A stretch of 64,000 nucleotides of DNA, from positions 367,572-431,571 of the forward strand of contig NC_018262.1 of assembly GCF_000227135.1 (NCBI RefSeq), in the 5' to 3' direction. Positions 27,164 through 37,602 of this stretch are shown here, one piece after another. How positions within the stretch are numbered: position 1 is the first letter of the stretch; each line of letters starts with the position of its first letter. Origin of the DNA: Leishmania donovani. Its lineage: Eukaryota; Euglenozoa; Kinetoplastea; Trypanosomatida; Trypanosomatidae. Position numbers and translations under genes: made by a program. The notes beneath the pieces are model-generated. The model was not told where the DNA came from and did not search any database. It saw only the letters and a program-made list of their open reading frames with translations.

Positions 27164-28670
27164 TCAAGGGCGCGTAAGTCCTTGGGTTGCGGATAACGGG
27201 TGGGAAGTATGCATGAAGTAGCCGGGCCAGGTGCGCAGACGTCAAATGGCTGAGCGCATTTGTTTGAGTGGCACACAACGTCTGATCGTGACTCTGGCGC
27301 CAATGGATGTAATTCGCCACTCCTTGTTCCTCCTCCTCCGCACTTCATAGTGCTTTCACATGACCAGTCTTTGCTTTTCTCTTTCGTATTTGTTGGGAGT
27401 GAGTCTCTGCTGTATCTGCGTGTGCATGTGTGTGTCTAGGATTCGTCTCTGTTGTATTTTGTTGCTGTTGCGCGCTTTTTCGTGGATGCGGATCTTAGGA
27501 TTGGGGTGAGCGGGTGAATGACGGCTGCTCTGCTGTTGCATGGAGTTCAGTAATGAACGCTGAAAACACGAATGAAGGAAAAGTAGAAAGAGGGCACAGA
27601 CCCGCATCAACAAATGATAGCAGAATGTAATTTGCTTCTTCTGCTGATCAGCAGCAACCCTGATTGAGCGGCACCTACTCATTGTGCGTGCATGTATCCC
27701 CTTGCGCACTTAAATGTGGAAAGCCCCCGCTCTGGCGTCACCCCACCCGCCGCCAGCCTACTCACCTGGTTCTTGTCATCAGCTCATCTTCCTCGCCGGC
27801 CTTCCCTCTGCTGCACACGTCATGCGCATACACCCCCTACCCCCATCATGTGGCGCTCGCTTCCCTTCCCTCCCTAAGTAGGCGATCACCGTCCTTTGTT
27901 CCTCCTTTGTTTTTCGTTTGACATTTCTCCCATTGACGACTCTACTCCTGCTTCGTTCGGCTGTTTTTTTTTTTATTCCGTTGACGCATGTGTCTGCCCA
28001 TTCTTAGTTTCGCCATTTGCCGCTGTTGTTGTTGCCAGCCATCTACCCCCCCCCCACGACCCTGCATGTATGGCTGTTGCTCCTAGCGAGCCTGCAGAGC
28101 ATCTGTCGCCCTTTGCGCACATACACACACACGCATACGCACTCTCCTCTCTCGTGCTCCTCCTCGCAGCTTTTGTTGTTATTGTCTATCTCCTTTTTAT
28201 TCTCTGTAGAGTAGCGCCCTTCCTCCCTCCCTCTCTTGTGGGTATGCCTGTGACTACTCCCCTTCACACGCAAACGCACATTTGTGTTCTTGTAGCTGGA
28301 TTTGTCACTTGAAGGTCCATTAGAAGCTGCTGTGCACGTCATCGCCGACTCACCGCTGCCCCCCCCCCCATCCCTTCCTCTCCTCTGCCTCTCCGCCCCT
28401 TGCGCGCACGTGCTTCTCCGCACTCTCCTCCTCTCTCTCTCCCTCTTGTGTTCTTTTGTTGTTGTTTCGACTGTCAAGTCCTCGCCTCTGTCTCGACGCG
28501 TTCGATGCATGCCTCCGTACTCGTCTGCTTTCTCGGGTCTTTCTGCGTCTCTTCCTTCCGTTTAACGTCTCGTCACCAGCGTGCCTGTCCTCCACACCTT
28601 CCCCCTCCCCCTGCTCTCTCCACCCTGTCTGGCGGACAAGCACGAGAAGTCGCCGGAGACGCCATCCATC
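27164..28670. other. Spacer, 1507 bases: UTR sequence
   Basis: No supported gene. It is increasingly pyrimidine-rich toward the next gene, with many short T and C tracts and a CA run at about 28124-28134. Confidence 0.6.
28578..28579 (+). promoter_or_regulatory. Predicted spliced-leader acceptor for the 1349-aa protein gene
   Basis: A pyrimidine tract at about 28528-28573 is followed by CACCAG. There is no ATG between it and 28671, so the predicted 5' UTR is 91 nt. Confidence 0.5.
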
Positions 28671-31600
28671 ATGAACACCACTGTGGATGTGGCTGCCTGG
28701 CCGATCGGGCAAACTAGTTCGGATCGCAGTAGCAGCAGCAGCAGCGGTTTTCCACTCGCCATCTGCCTGCACCGGTACCTGCGGTGGCTCGGGCAGCTCC
28801 ACGGCACCATCGACGCCGTCAGCGACGATGCCTACACACTCGACCGTCTTCTTTGCCAAGGGGTGTTTCCGCTCCGTCAGCGTACTGGCGTCGCACCCAC
28901 CCTGGCGGAAGCGCGATTGTGCGCCGCTGTTTGCGCGCTGCTCATCGGAGACACCGCGGCACAGTCGGCGCGCCCGCAGGAAAACATGCGGGCGACGTCA
29001 GCAACAACGACCGGGGGCGGGTATAGCGCAGCAAGTCTCAGGAGTGCTGCCTTTTCACCACCAATTGTGCACACCGAGGCCCCCTCCTGCCCGTGTCGCG
29101 TCTACTTTGAGCAGCAGCAGCGAGAGGTGGAGAGTCGTCGTCTTTCGCTCAGTCGGCGAAGCAGCCAAGAGGACGACGACAAGGAAAGCCACGCCGGGCA
29201 TGCGGCCACCATCAGCAGTGCCAGTGGCAGCGATGACGAGAGCAAGGATTGTGCGGTGCACCTCAGTGCAACTATGTCCCATTTACCGGCCAGGTTGAAG
29301 GATGTCTCACGCGACGTTGATAACACCGGCAGCAGTGGCGGGCTGGCAGGTGCGCTACTCGCACACACGGTGACGCTTGGTTGCAGCCGAAGCAGTTCCA
29401 GTCCTCGTGGAGATGTCGCCGCTTTTGGAAGGAAGGTGCGCGCCGGCTCGCGCCCGTCAGTCGCGCCGTCCCAGCCGGTGCCTCTCCTCCTTCCTGTCGC
29501 TGCAGCCACGCCTTCTTCTGCCGCTTTGGTTGAGCTCCGCAGCGATGCACCACAGGCGAATTCTAATGGAGACGCACAACGCCATCAGCGTGGTGGCCGC
29601 GAAGGCAGTGACTCCTCTGCTGCTTCATTTTTTCGGCCACGCCCCATGCCCGTTGGCGCTGACACCCGAGCGCACCGCACTCTCCACCCCATGCTGGCCC
29701 ACGTCAGGCCCGAAGATGTTCGACGCTGCTCGCTCTGCAGCGCGCAGGTGCTGCTCGAGAGCGCGTGGCATGCTATATATCAGATGAGCTTACTGACGCT
29801 GTTGAGCGCTGCCCCCTCCATGGCCGCTCCGCTACCGCTGCCACCTCCAGATGTCCTGCGCATGCACCCGGCCGAGGCCCTCCTGCTGTTGTACCAGTGC
29901 GCTCAACGGTGCTTCGTGTCGGGCATTATCATGGCGACGTCTGTTGGTCTACCAGCATCCTCGGTGAGAGGTGGTTCATCCTCGCCGCAGGGAGACGTGA
30001 GCGCACAGTCGCTAAGCGCACTGGATGTGCTGCGCGGTTGCCACGGTGGTGAGGCTGCCACTACCGCTGGCCTTTCTGAGCAGCAGCAGCAGCAGCAGCG
30101 GCGCACCACTGAAGAGGGTGTGCTCGCAGGGCTTGCAGGCGGCCTGCTTTGCGTAGTGGAAGGCGTCATTGGCACAGCTGCTCCACAGCTGTGGCCGCGC
30201 GCGACCACAGCTGCGCCGGTGAAACAGGCAGTGGAGGACATCATGGGCGATGCGCTGAGGCTACGCTTTGGGCTCTTCCACACTATTTTTGTGATCCTTA
30301 CCACCGAGGACGGCAGCCGCGCGGCACTGGAGAATCTGGCAACTGTCTGTGGTGAGCTACTAGCATGTCTGCAGCGTCTTACATTCTGGCACCAGAAGGG
30401 CCTCGTATCGTCCGAGTCCTCATCACGCTCCTTCTCGCTGGCGCAGAGGAGCGATGGGGACACTCACCTCCCTGAGGGCGATGAACAGGGGATGATAAGC
30501 AGCAAGGAAGCCTCAGGGGAGGCCGCTGATGCTGTGGCTGCGGAAAAGCTGCCGTCATCATCGACCTCTGTGGACGCTAACCCTATCGACGCGGCCCATG
30601 AAGCGCTCACCCAGGCATTCGCGCTTCTCGACGTCCCTCACACCACTGCAGGTGGCGTTGGCGACGTCATCGACGGCAAAGCCATGACTGTTTTGATGGA
30701 GGATATAAGCGTTCTGTGCTGCGTCGCGGCCCTCGTCGGATCCTTCGCAAGGCTGGTCCACACGCGCGAGATGTTAGCGAGCGTAGCTGCCGATGCATTA
30801 CTGTCCGCATCGAAGCTCGCCTTCCCCTCCTCGCAGTTGTCGTCCTCGCCGCTACTGTCACTGCATCATAACAGCCTCCTCCTCGACTGTCATGTCTATC
30901 CGTGTCTTCAGCGACTTCAGAGCTCTATTCGAGGAGACTGTAGTGTGCAAGCGCGCCATCTTATCGCCCTGTGGTGGTTACTGCGTGCAGAAACCGTGCG
31001 GCACTGGGTGTGGGCAGCAACGAGCGGGCCGTCTCACGTGCAGGGCTGCAGCACCTTGGACACGGCAGAGGAGTTGCACTCGACGGAGGGCTCCGCGTTG
31101 CATGTTTTAGGCGTCAACATCACATTGTACGAGGACCTGAAACGTGACGCGCAGCCGATTCAAAAGCAGCAGCGTCAGCACTGGCCCCAGTGGCTCAAGG
31201 ATGCCTCTCGAGCAGCGGTGCGCGCGAGCGACGTAGCAAATGAATTTCTTGGGCTCACCCTCATCCAGGCCTGGTCCTCCGCCTCCTCACCACTCGTGAA
31301 GAAGTCGCCGTCGCCGGTAATGTCCGACGCATCGATGGCCGCGCCTCTGCGCTGGCGGTTGCCGGCGTCTTCGGCGCCGCCCTTGTCACCGCAGACGCCC
31401 GGCGCCTTCCTCCCTTTGCCGTGGATTCGCCTGTGGCTGTTACTGTGTCCTCCGTTGTTCCGCATCTCGCCCGCCGACGTCGTCGCACTACGCCAAAGAG
31501 TTCAGCGACAGCCGCAGCACGGAGAGGAGGAGGCGCCGAGGGCGTTTGGGGTGCCGACCACAGCAAACCGCGGCGCGGTGCCGGTCGAAACTAAAAGAAG

Positions 31601-32720
31601 CTTAGCCGTCGCCACCAACAAGATGAGGTCGATTCAGGCACGCCAAGCTTCGCCAAAGAGCACCCACCAGCTCGGCAGCCGCGCGCAGCCGAAAGCAACT
31701 CAACGCACCGCCGGCGCACTTACTTCGTTGGGGCTCGCTAGCCCACGCATAGGCAGCCGCAACCGCGGTGGGAGCGTCACCGGCGCCACCGCCTCTCCAA
31801 GCGACAATCAGGGCAAGGAAGCACAGCTTCAGCGGCGTCTGCAGCTGAGCAAAGAGCCATTGTGCTTCTGGCTTCGATGGTGTCTTCTCTTTACACCCTC
31901 GCCTCTTGTGCAGCCTCGGTCGATCGATTCGGACGTGCCAAGGAAGTCCTCCTCGACCTTGCTGTTGTCTGCGCTTGAGTACGTCGTTATAGGTTTGCGT
32001 CGCCCCATGGCTGCGTGGATTCAAGGGCCGCAGCGCAGTGCAGCGCCGTCGACGGAGCTTGTCTGCTTGCTTCAGCATGCCTTTCCTCTTTACACCCCTG
32101 CGAACGTGGTGACGGCATTAAAGGTCCAAGCGCAGCTGTTTCTGGAGCGCGAGGTGGATCTGCAGCACGGAGTGGCGACTGAGACTCAGGCGGCAGCGGC
32201 TCCGCTGCCCATGCGCGAGACTCTTGAAGGTTTCACCTTCGCCCCTTACTCCTTTGCCGCTGCACTGGCAGCTCTGCAGGACGTGGTAAAGCACTCAAAG
32301 CACTCGCAGGTGGCAGCAGTGAGGTCCATCCCGCCCCACGAGCAGGACGTCTCTCGAGCCGCGACTTCCGAGTCACTATCCGCGGCAGACCCTCCTCACT
32401 CAAAGCCAAAGCAGCTCGTCCCATCACCGCCTTATGTCGAGAGCCGAAGTTGCAGCGTCGTCGGCGCTGCAACCGTCGCCACAGTGACTCAATCAACTCA
32501 ACACAGTGGAACTCGCCGATCACCGTTGGTGCCAGCACGCGTCCTCTCGCGACGCGTCGCCGGCACGAGCGCCAAGTCCTCCGCTACAGGCACAGCCACC
32601 GGTGAAGGCGATTGGGGTAAAGTTGAAAAGGCCGCGAAGTCTGCGGCTGCGGATGGCATGGAGCCCGGGACAGCTGACTCCACGACCGCGGAAAGCGCAC
32701 GACGGACGTCTGCTATCTGA
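28671..32720 (+). CDS. Long protein of unknown function (1349 aa)
   Basis: I do not recognise this protein. It starts at the first ATG after the acceptor (MNTTVDVAAWPIG). Folded-looking hydrophobic or helical segments alternate with Ser/Ala/Gln-rich linkers. Segments near residues 25-90 (PLAICLHRYLRWLGQLHG), 355-400 (LESAWHAIYQMSLLTLL), 525-575 (LRFGLFHTIFVILTTEDGSR), 745-800 (ARHLIALWWLLRAETVRHWV) and 1065-1080 (LCFWLRWCLLFTPSPL) read like helical scaffold pieces. The order is loosely reminiscent of scaffold proteins such as gamma-tubulin complex components, but no diagnostic motif supports that. A Gln run (about 475) and an Arg/Ser/Gly-rich region (about 970-1060) are low-complexity. There is no signal peptide and no clear membrane helix. 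G+C-rich codons and frame length make coding certain enough. Confidence 0.8.
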   Translation: MNTTVDVAAWPIGQTSSDRSSSSSSGFPLAICLHRYLRWLGQLHGTIDAVSDDAYTLDRLLCQGVFPLRQRTGVAPTLAEARLCAAVCALLIGDTAAQSARPQENMRATSATTTGGGYSAASLRSAAFSPPIVHTEAPSCPCRVYFEQQQREVESRRLSLSRRSSQEDDDKESHAGHAATISSASGSDDESKDCAVHLSATMSHLPARLKDVSRDVDNTGSSGGLAGALLAHTVTLGCSRSSSSPRGDVAAFGRKVRAGSRPSVAPSQPVPLLLPVAAATPSSAALVELRSDAPQANSNGDAQRHQRGGREGSDSSAASFFRPRPMPVGADTRAHRTLHPMLAHVRPEDVRRCSLCSAQVLLESAWHAIYQMSLLTLLSAAPSMAAPLPLPPPDVLRMHPAEALLLLYQCAQRCFVSGIIMATSVGLPASSVRGGSSSPQGDVSAQSLSALDVLRGCHGGEAATTAGLSEQQQQQQRRTTEEGVLAGLAGGLLCVVEGVIGTAAPQLWPRATTAAPVKQAVEDIMGDALRLRFGLFHTIFVILTTEDGSRAALENLATVCGELLACLQRLTFWHQKGLVSSESSSRSFSLAQRSDGDTHLPEGDEQGMISSKEASGEAADAVAAEKLPSSSTSVDANPIDAAHEALTQAFALLDVPHTTAGGVGDVIDGKAMTVLMEDISVLCCVAALVGSFARLVHTREMLASVAADALLSASKLAFPSSQLSSSPLLSLHHNSLLLDCHVYPCLQRLQSSIRGDCSVQARHLIALWWLLRAETVRHWVWAATSGPSHVQGCSTLDTAEELHSTEGSALHVLGVNITLYEDLKRDAQPIQKQQRQHWPQWLKDASRAAVRASDVANEFLGLTLIQAWSSASSPLVKKSPSPVMSDASMAAPLRWRLPASSAPPLSPQTPGAFLPLPWIRLWLLLCPPLFRISPADVVALRQRVQRQPQHGEEEAPRAFGVPTTANRGAVPVETKRSLAVATNKMRSIQARQASPKSTHQLGSRAQPKATQRTAGALTSLGLASPRIGSRNRGGSVTGATASPSDNQGKEAQLQRRLQLSKEPLCFWLRWCLLFTPSPLVQPRSIDSDVPRKSSSTLLLSALEYVVIGLRRPMAAWIQGPQRSAAPSTELVCLLQHAFPLYTPANVVTALKVQAQLFLEREVDLQHGVATETQAAAAPLPMRETLEGFTFAPYSFAAALAALQDVVKHSKHSQVAAVRSIPPHEQDVSRAATSESLSAADPPHSKPKQLVPSPPYVESRSCSVVGAATVATVTQSTQHSGTRRSPLVPARVLSRRVAGTSAKSSATGTATGEGDWGKVEKAAKSAAADGMEPGTADSTTAESARRTSAI

Positions 32721-33641
32721 TCTTCTTTGCTACGCGGCGCCCCTCCACCGCCGTGCCTGATGAAGGTCACTGGATGAAAAGGCGGCCGAACGCAAGCTTC
32801 GCCTCTTTGGTGTCTGCTTTCCTTGTCGATCGTGCACAGCTGCCTGTGACGTGATCACACTGGATGTTGCATGCGTGAAAAGCCGTGTCGTTAGTAGAAT
32901 GCCATCAGTCGCTTGTTTTTTTTTTTTTTTCGTGGCGTGGCCGCACTGAGCGGGAGCGATCGCCCAGCGGACGCTATCTGTTCAAGCGCGACACTGTTTT
33001 CTTGTTGGGGGGGGGAGGGGTAGTCGCGAGCGACGCTGCCGGGGAGAAAAGAGAAAACAAAAAGGAGTCAGGCAGATGGGCTCACTGCTATTGCGCCTCG
33101 AAGGGCGCAGCAGTATGTGCGCTTTGTCGTACTCCGCTGCTTTTCACTGCCGCCTCCTGGGCTGGCAGTTCCACTAGGTCGGCCGCATCCACCGGCCCTC
33201 ATCATCTCCCACCATCACCACCACCACCACCCCTCACCTCTGCGTGTGTGTTCTCCGCTCCACATTGAGTCATCCAAACGAGAAAGTCACCTAGGCGGGC
33301 GAGAGACGGTGAGGTGCAACTCACGCGCACTTCCGCTCATCAGCGCATCCGCTGCACTACTCCTCCCTTGCTGTGGCGACGGTACTGCGGCGCACATGCA
33401 CTGCGTCCTTTCCTCGATGTCTGCGTCTGCCACATCCACCTGCAGAGTAGAAGGACAAGAAGAAAGCACAGGAGCGCACGAGGCGAAGGCAGAGGCAGTG
33501 GATTAAGGCAATTGTCCTTGCCTGTGCAATCCCCCGCTCTTTCCCTTCTAGAAGCCGTCATTGCTGGCACACATGCATGCACGCGCAAGACTCCGTTGCT
33601 TTACGGTACTGTGCACTTGCTCTGTCATATAAGGCACGAAA

Positions 33642-33935
33642 ATGGGGGTGCCGCCGTCGCGACCAAGCTCCACGCAGACACACTCGCGACCGCCCTTAGT
33701 GCAACGCTGTAGTAGCACTCCCCCGACGAGCAAAACCGACGGCACGGCGGCAGTGACGACCAGGAGCTGCAGTGCCAGCGCATTGAAGAGTGCGCCAGAG
33801 GACTCAACGCTAAGCATGCGCATCTCGCGCTTGTTCAAGACTCTGCACAAGATCGGATGGACACTACAAGGTTGGACAGAAAAAGCCATGGAAGCGATGG
33901 CAGCGCCGATCGGTTCTCACCGTGCGGGTCAGTGA
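33642..33935 (+). CDS. Candidate small protein with N-myristoylation-like start (97 aa)
   Basis: The ORF has an ATG start, and the second residue is Gly in MGVPPSRPSS, a context that can be N-myristoylated. The middle is Ser/Thr-rich. The last 40 residues contain a plausible amphipathic helix (MRISRLFKTLHKIGWTLQGW). Codon third positions are mostly G or C, as in real genes here. The upstream leader is unremarkable, with an AG at 33632-33633. If real, it would be a small membrane-tethered protein of unknown role. The alternative is a chance ORF in a long 3' UTR; no homologue was recognised. Confidence 0.45.
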   Translation: MGVPPSRPSSTQTHSRPPLVQRCSSTPPTSKTDGTAAVTTRSCSASALKSAPEDSTLSMRISRLFKTLHKIGWTLQGWTEKAMEAMAAPIGSHRAGQ

Positions 33936-35002
33936 CAGCGGCCCTCTGGCCGCTCAGGTCGCGCCGCAAAGGCACAGCCAAGGGGCTTCGCATCTAGCAC
34001 CGCTACATAGCCCGGTACCGTCGAGCTTCGCGTCGGCGTCGATCACTGCACTATTGGACGCATGCTGAGTGGTGCACATGCGCAGTGAATGAGCTGGCAT
34101 GACGCGGAGGGCCGGGTGCCTACTAGCGACAGGAGAACAAGGCGGCGGAGCGGGGGGAGGGGGGCATTGCTGCGCGAATCGAAGACAAAGGCGGCCGTGC
34201 AGCAGTAGCACCGCGCCCTCTCATCGCCAGGCTTCCGCCTAGATGGTCTGCTGGACTACCCATACGTGCGGGAGACGCAGTAGTTGCTAGAGGACAACCC
34301 GTCGTCGATGTTGCTTACGGCATCCATCTTCACGGAGTCTCGCAGCGAGCGGCGCTGGCGCGCCATCGGGTGCGGTGAGGCCTGGCGGAGATTGCAAGGG
34401 TGCAGATGATGACGGGAGTAGTGGTACCGGCGTGCGCAGCGCCAATGACATGGCAACCTTGCATGGTTACCTCCAGCACCCAAGCACGGCGGACGACCCG
34501 CCGCTGAGGTTGCTTCTCTCGATGACAGCATTGGCCCATGCAGGCGGTGGAGAGACGACGCAGTGAGGAAAAGGCAAAAAAAAAATAATCAACTGCGGGC
34601 GTGCGCTCGACTGAGACGTACCGCTCCCCTGTGGGCCTCTCTCATCGCTCGTCACTTTGCCTGCCTGCGTATGCAGCTGTTGTAGTGGCCGTTGTGCTGC
34701 AGAGAATCAGCTCTACTGGACAGGAAAGGACTAACTTGCAACGGGCGGCACGTGGGCCGGGCAGCAGCGCAACTATCGCACATGCGCAGAAAGTGAAGCT
34801 TCCTCGTGTGTTCCTTCATGTGTCTACGCTTACGTTGCTTCCGTCGCTCTCGGACGCGTCTACGTTGGTCACTCCCTCTTTCCTCTGACGTGCAGAGCAC
34901 ATGCATGCAGCGCTCCTCCACTACCCCCTCGCGATTGATTGTACTCCTCCGGCCTCTCATCCCCACTACCTCCCTTTGCCCCGCGCTACCTCTCACGTCC
35001 TT

Positions 35003-35048
<46 letters not shown>

Positions 35049-35056
35049 TGTGTTTA
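35003..35056. repeat. Long (TG)n microsatellite
   Basis: About 54 bases of TG, interrupted only by a few TTT steps; the longest TG block in the window. Confidence 0.9.
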
Positions 35057-35796
35057 GTTGCGTGTGTGAGGGCTTGCAACATGGGTGAGCGAGGGAGGGA
35101 TGATTAGAAAAGAGAATATGACGATGAGGAGAGAGTCAGCGCACTCTCCACGTTGCCAAGGGCGTGCCTCACCAACCATGTATCCTCTCGTTACCCCACC
35201 CCGCACCCCATTTCGCTTCTCTGTTCATTACCGATCTCGAGAAGTGGAGTCGTTGTAAGCTCTTCACCTCCTCACCTCTCCCGCCCGCCTTCTTGCGTGC
35301 CCGCCACGACAGGGAATCCCCTCCTGAAGTGACTGGACAAGAAAAGAGGGCAGAGGGGGATACGCAGGTCTACCCACGCGTGGGTGTAGTCGTGCCCGAG
35401 GATGCCTTGAAAACAGCTGCATTCGCACAGAGCGCTTTGGAATCGCGAAGCGGTTTCGAGAGCGCGAGCAGAGGGGTGCCAAGTCGGTATGCGCTTCCGC
35501 GGAAATCGAATACTCGCCTGTTAAGCCGATTTGGTAGCGCGTATTGGAATGCATTGTGATTATCGGTCGACATCATTCTCTCTCCCCTTGTCATGTTGCG
35601 CAGTGGCGCAGCTCATCTCTGCTACTCCGCATTGCCACGCACACGTCCAACACATACGCACCCACAAGCACAGGCATCTTCCGCACCCGCCACAGCGCCC
35701 GTTTAGCAAGAGCCGCGCCGAAGTAGCGGAAAAGGGGGAGGGAGTGTCGCCCACTCGTTTCCTTACCCCTTCCGTTTCTTTCATTCGCCTTCGCTG

Positions 35797-35798
35797 AG
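35797..35798 (+). promoter_or_regulatory. Predicted spliced-leader acceptor for the 242-aa protein gene
   Basis: CTTCCGTTTCTTTCATTCGCC precedes TTCGCTGAG, with AG at 35797-35798. The predicted 5' UTR is 19 nt. Confidence 0.5.
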
Positions 35799-35817
35799 TC
35801 TCGATTTTGAAGGGACC

Positions 35818-36546
35818 ATGCGCACGGTGAGCCGTGTAGGGGCTGCTGCAGCGGCTGGTCCCGCCGTCAGCGCTCGCCCAGTGGGGCAAGCGCTACGACA
35901 GCCACGCCACAGTTTTCAGGGGGCTTTGAGTTTCGCCTCTTTAGCGTCCTCCTCGCCACTGCTGCGCCTGTCCACTTCACAAATGATGACCGCAGCTGTC
36001 CTTCCTTGCATGCGACGCTCCCCGCACTTTCTCGCAATGGCGGTACGTCATCAGCACACCACGGCGGCTGGTGAGGCCGCAGCATCCCCCACCAGCGCAT
36101 CGGCATCCTCGCCTGGTATCTCTTCTTCAAGTTACAATTTCGGCGGCGACGATGGCGTACGTATTGACCCACGTTGCCTCCCGAGCACTATCCCTGGCAT
36201 CACGCGGGAGGAGCTGGCGGCGCGTATCGTGCAGTACCACTCGCAGCAGTCGAAGCTGGCGAAAGAGATGTCGGACAAGGCGCTGGCGCATGATGTGGAA
36301 CTCATGCGTCGGTCGCTGTCACCAAGCTCCTTTGCCGAGTACATGGCGCGCCTGGAGAAGGAGCAGCAGGCGGCGGTGAAAGAGGAGGCGAAGATGGCCG
36401 CCATGTCCCCACTTGAGTTGCACCAGTACCGGCAGAAGAAGCGCCGGCAGGCGATCCGGTACGAGTGGTACAAGACCTTTTTGGTGCTTGTCGCAATAGC
36501 TGGTAGCATCGCCTTCCTCTTCTCTTTGTTTATCTTCTTCAAGTAA
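35818..36546 (+). CDS. Putative mitochondrial protein with C-terminal membrane helix (242 aa)
   Basis: I do not recognise a family. The first 80 residues are rich in Ala, Ser, Arg and Gln and poor in acidic residues, as in a long mitochondrial presequence (MRTVSRVGAAAAAGPAV and onward). From about 105 the sequence is helical and charged (PGITREELAARIVQYHSQQS, then FAEYMARLEKEQQAAVKEEA). A basic segment (QKKRRQAIRYEW) then leads into one terminal membrane helix at about 219-242 ending FLFSLFIFFK. That layout resembles small single-span inner-membrane subunits or assembly factors of the respiratory chain. It is also possible that the helix anchors it as a tail-anchored protein. Coding is supported by codon bias and by the acceptor close upstream. 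Confidence 0.8.
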   Translation: MRTVSRVGAAAAAGPAVSARPVGQALRQPRHSFQGALSFASLASSSPLLRLSTSQMMTAAVLPCMRRSPHFLAMAVRHQHTTAAGEAAASPTSASASSPGISSSSYNFGGDDGVRIDPRCLPSTIPGITREELAARIVQYHSQQSKLAKEMSDKALAHDVELMRRSLSPSSFAEYMARLEKEQQAAVKEEAKMAAMSPLELHQYRQKKRRQAIRYEWYKTFLVLVAIAGSIAFLFSLFIFFK

Positions 36547-37602
36547 TCGCATGCGCTGTGAAGAGTGGCTGCGTGCTGCGGGCTCCGCTGTGTATCTTGG
36601 GCTTGTTGCAGCCTCGCATTTGGCTGTTCGTGGTAGCTTCTTGAGCACATCGGCTCACACATTCCTTCTTCTGTTGGAAAGCGTCGGCAGCGGTAGTTGT
36701 CGTGGTGGTCGGGAGGGTGGGGGAGGGGAGCGAGTGCATCGTAGTCTTCTGGAATGCTGTTCGCTGTGTGAGGCGCGTGCTCTGCCTCATGCACCCGCGG
36801 TCTCTGTATCTTATTCTCTCTCGTGTGTTATTGTTGTTGCCTTGCTTGGTGGTCTTTGTCGTCACAGGAAACGGTCGATGCACACACAAACACACATATC
36901 TGTATATATGTGTACATATGCAGATATAGATATGTGTGTAAGTATTAATATGCGCAAACTCACAGAGAGAGAGAAAGACGCAAACAAAAGAGGAAAAAAC
37001 AACAGGAGCGCAGAGAACGGATGCGTTCGCCTCTCCTATCCTCCTCCTCCCCCTTTCTGTACGCGCAAATCTGCACCGAGTGCAGCGGAATGGAGAAGTC
37101 GGAGGGAAGGGAAGAGATAACGAGGGGAGATGATCGCCACGGAAGCACGGTTTGGGTTTTATCATGCGATGGTGCTTCTCGCACCTCTCTCCATGTGATG
37201 GGGCAGCCAATGGTGGCACTCCCACCATCGCAGCCGCTGCTAACCCCTCCCCCTTCTTTGCTGCTGCGGAGACCGGGCCGCAGCTGCATGCACACATGCT
37301 CCTAGGAGCGAGCCCGCAGCGCTTATTTCTTTCTTGTAAGCGTCAGCGACGTGGTGTGTGGGTGTGTTGATGGAGACCCGCCTGTCCCCCTCCCCCTGCC
37401 CCGACTTCACTCTCCAATGGGCTCCTTTTCTTCACATCTCTTGATTGCTTTGGACAAGAAACGCCACGTGGGCGGACGTGGGTAGAGCAGCCTTCTCCCA
37501 TCCTCATCCCTCCTCCTCCCCAGTCGCAACTACGGTTTGGTTTAGCTTTTGTATTAGCCCTTTCTGCCGCAGCCCACGCGGCGTCGAGGAGGAGTCAGCA
37601 AG
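36547..37602. other. Spacer, 1056 bases
   Basis: No gene seen. An imperfect TATG/TATA-rich patch occurs at about 36894-36950, followed by an AGAG/AAAC-rich stretch. The rest is UTR-like. Confidence 0.6.

Larger units (their letters stand above)
32721..35817. other. Spacer, 3097 bases, with one candidate small gene
   Basis: One candidate small gene lies at 33642-33935. A G+C-rich block at about 33936-34588 ends in AAAAGGCAAAAAAAAAATAATC and is not explained. A long TG repeat lies at 35003-35056. The rest is UTR-like. Confidence 0.6.

Noticed and set aside
28671..32720. 1349-aa protein as a gamma-tubulin complex component
   Set aside because: Only vague helical resemblance; no diagnostic GRIP motif could be pointed to, so no function was assigned.
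35164..35559. 131-codon frame before the 242-aa protein gene
   Set aside because: It has no ATG (GTG start) and no internal Met; it is likely the 5' region or intergenic sequence.
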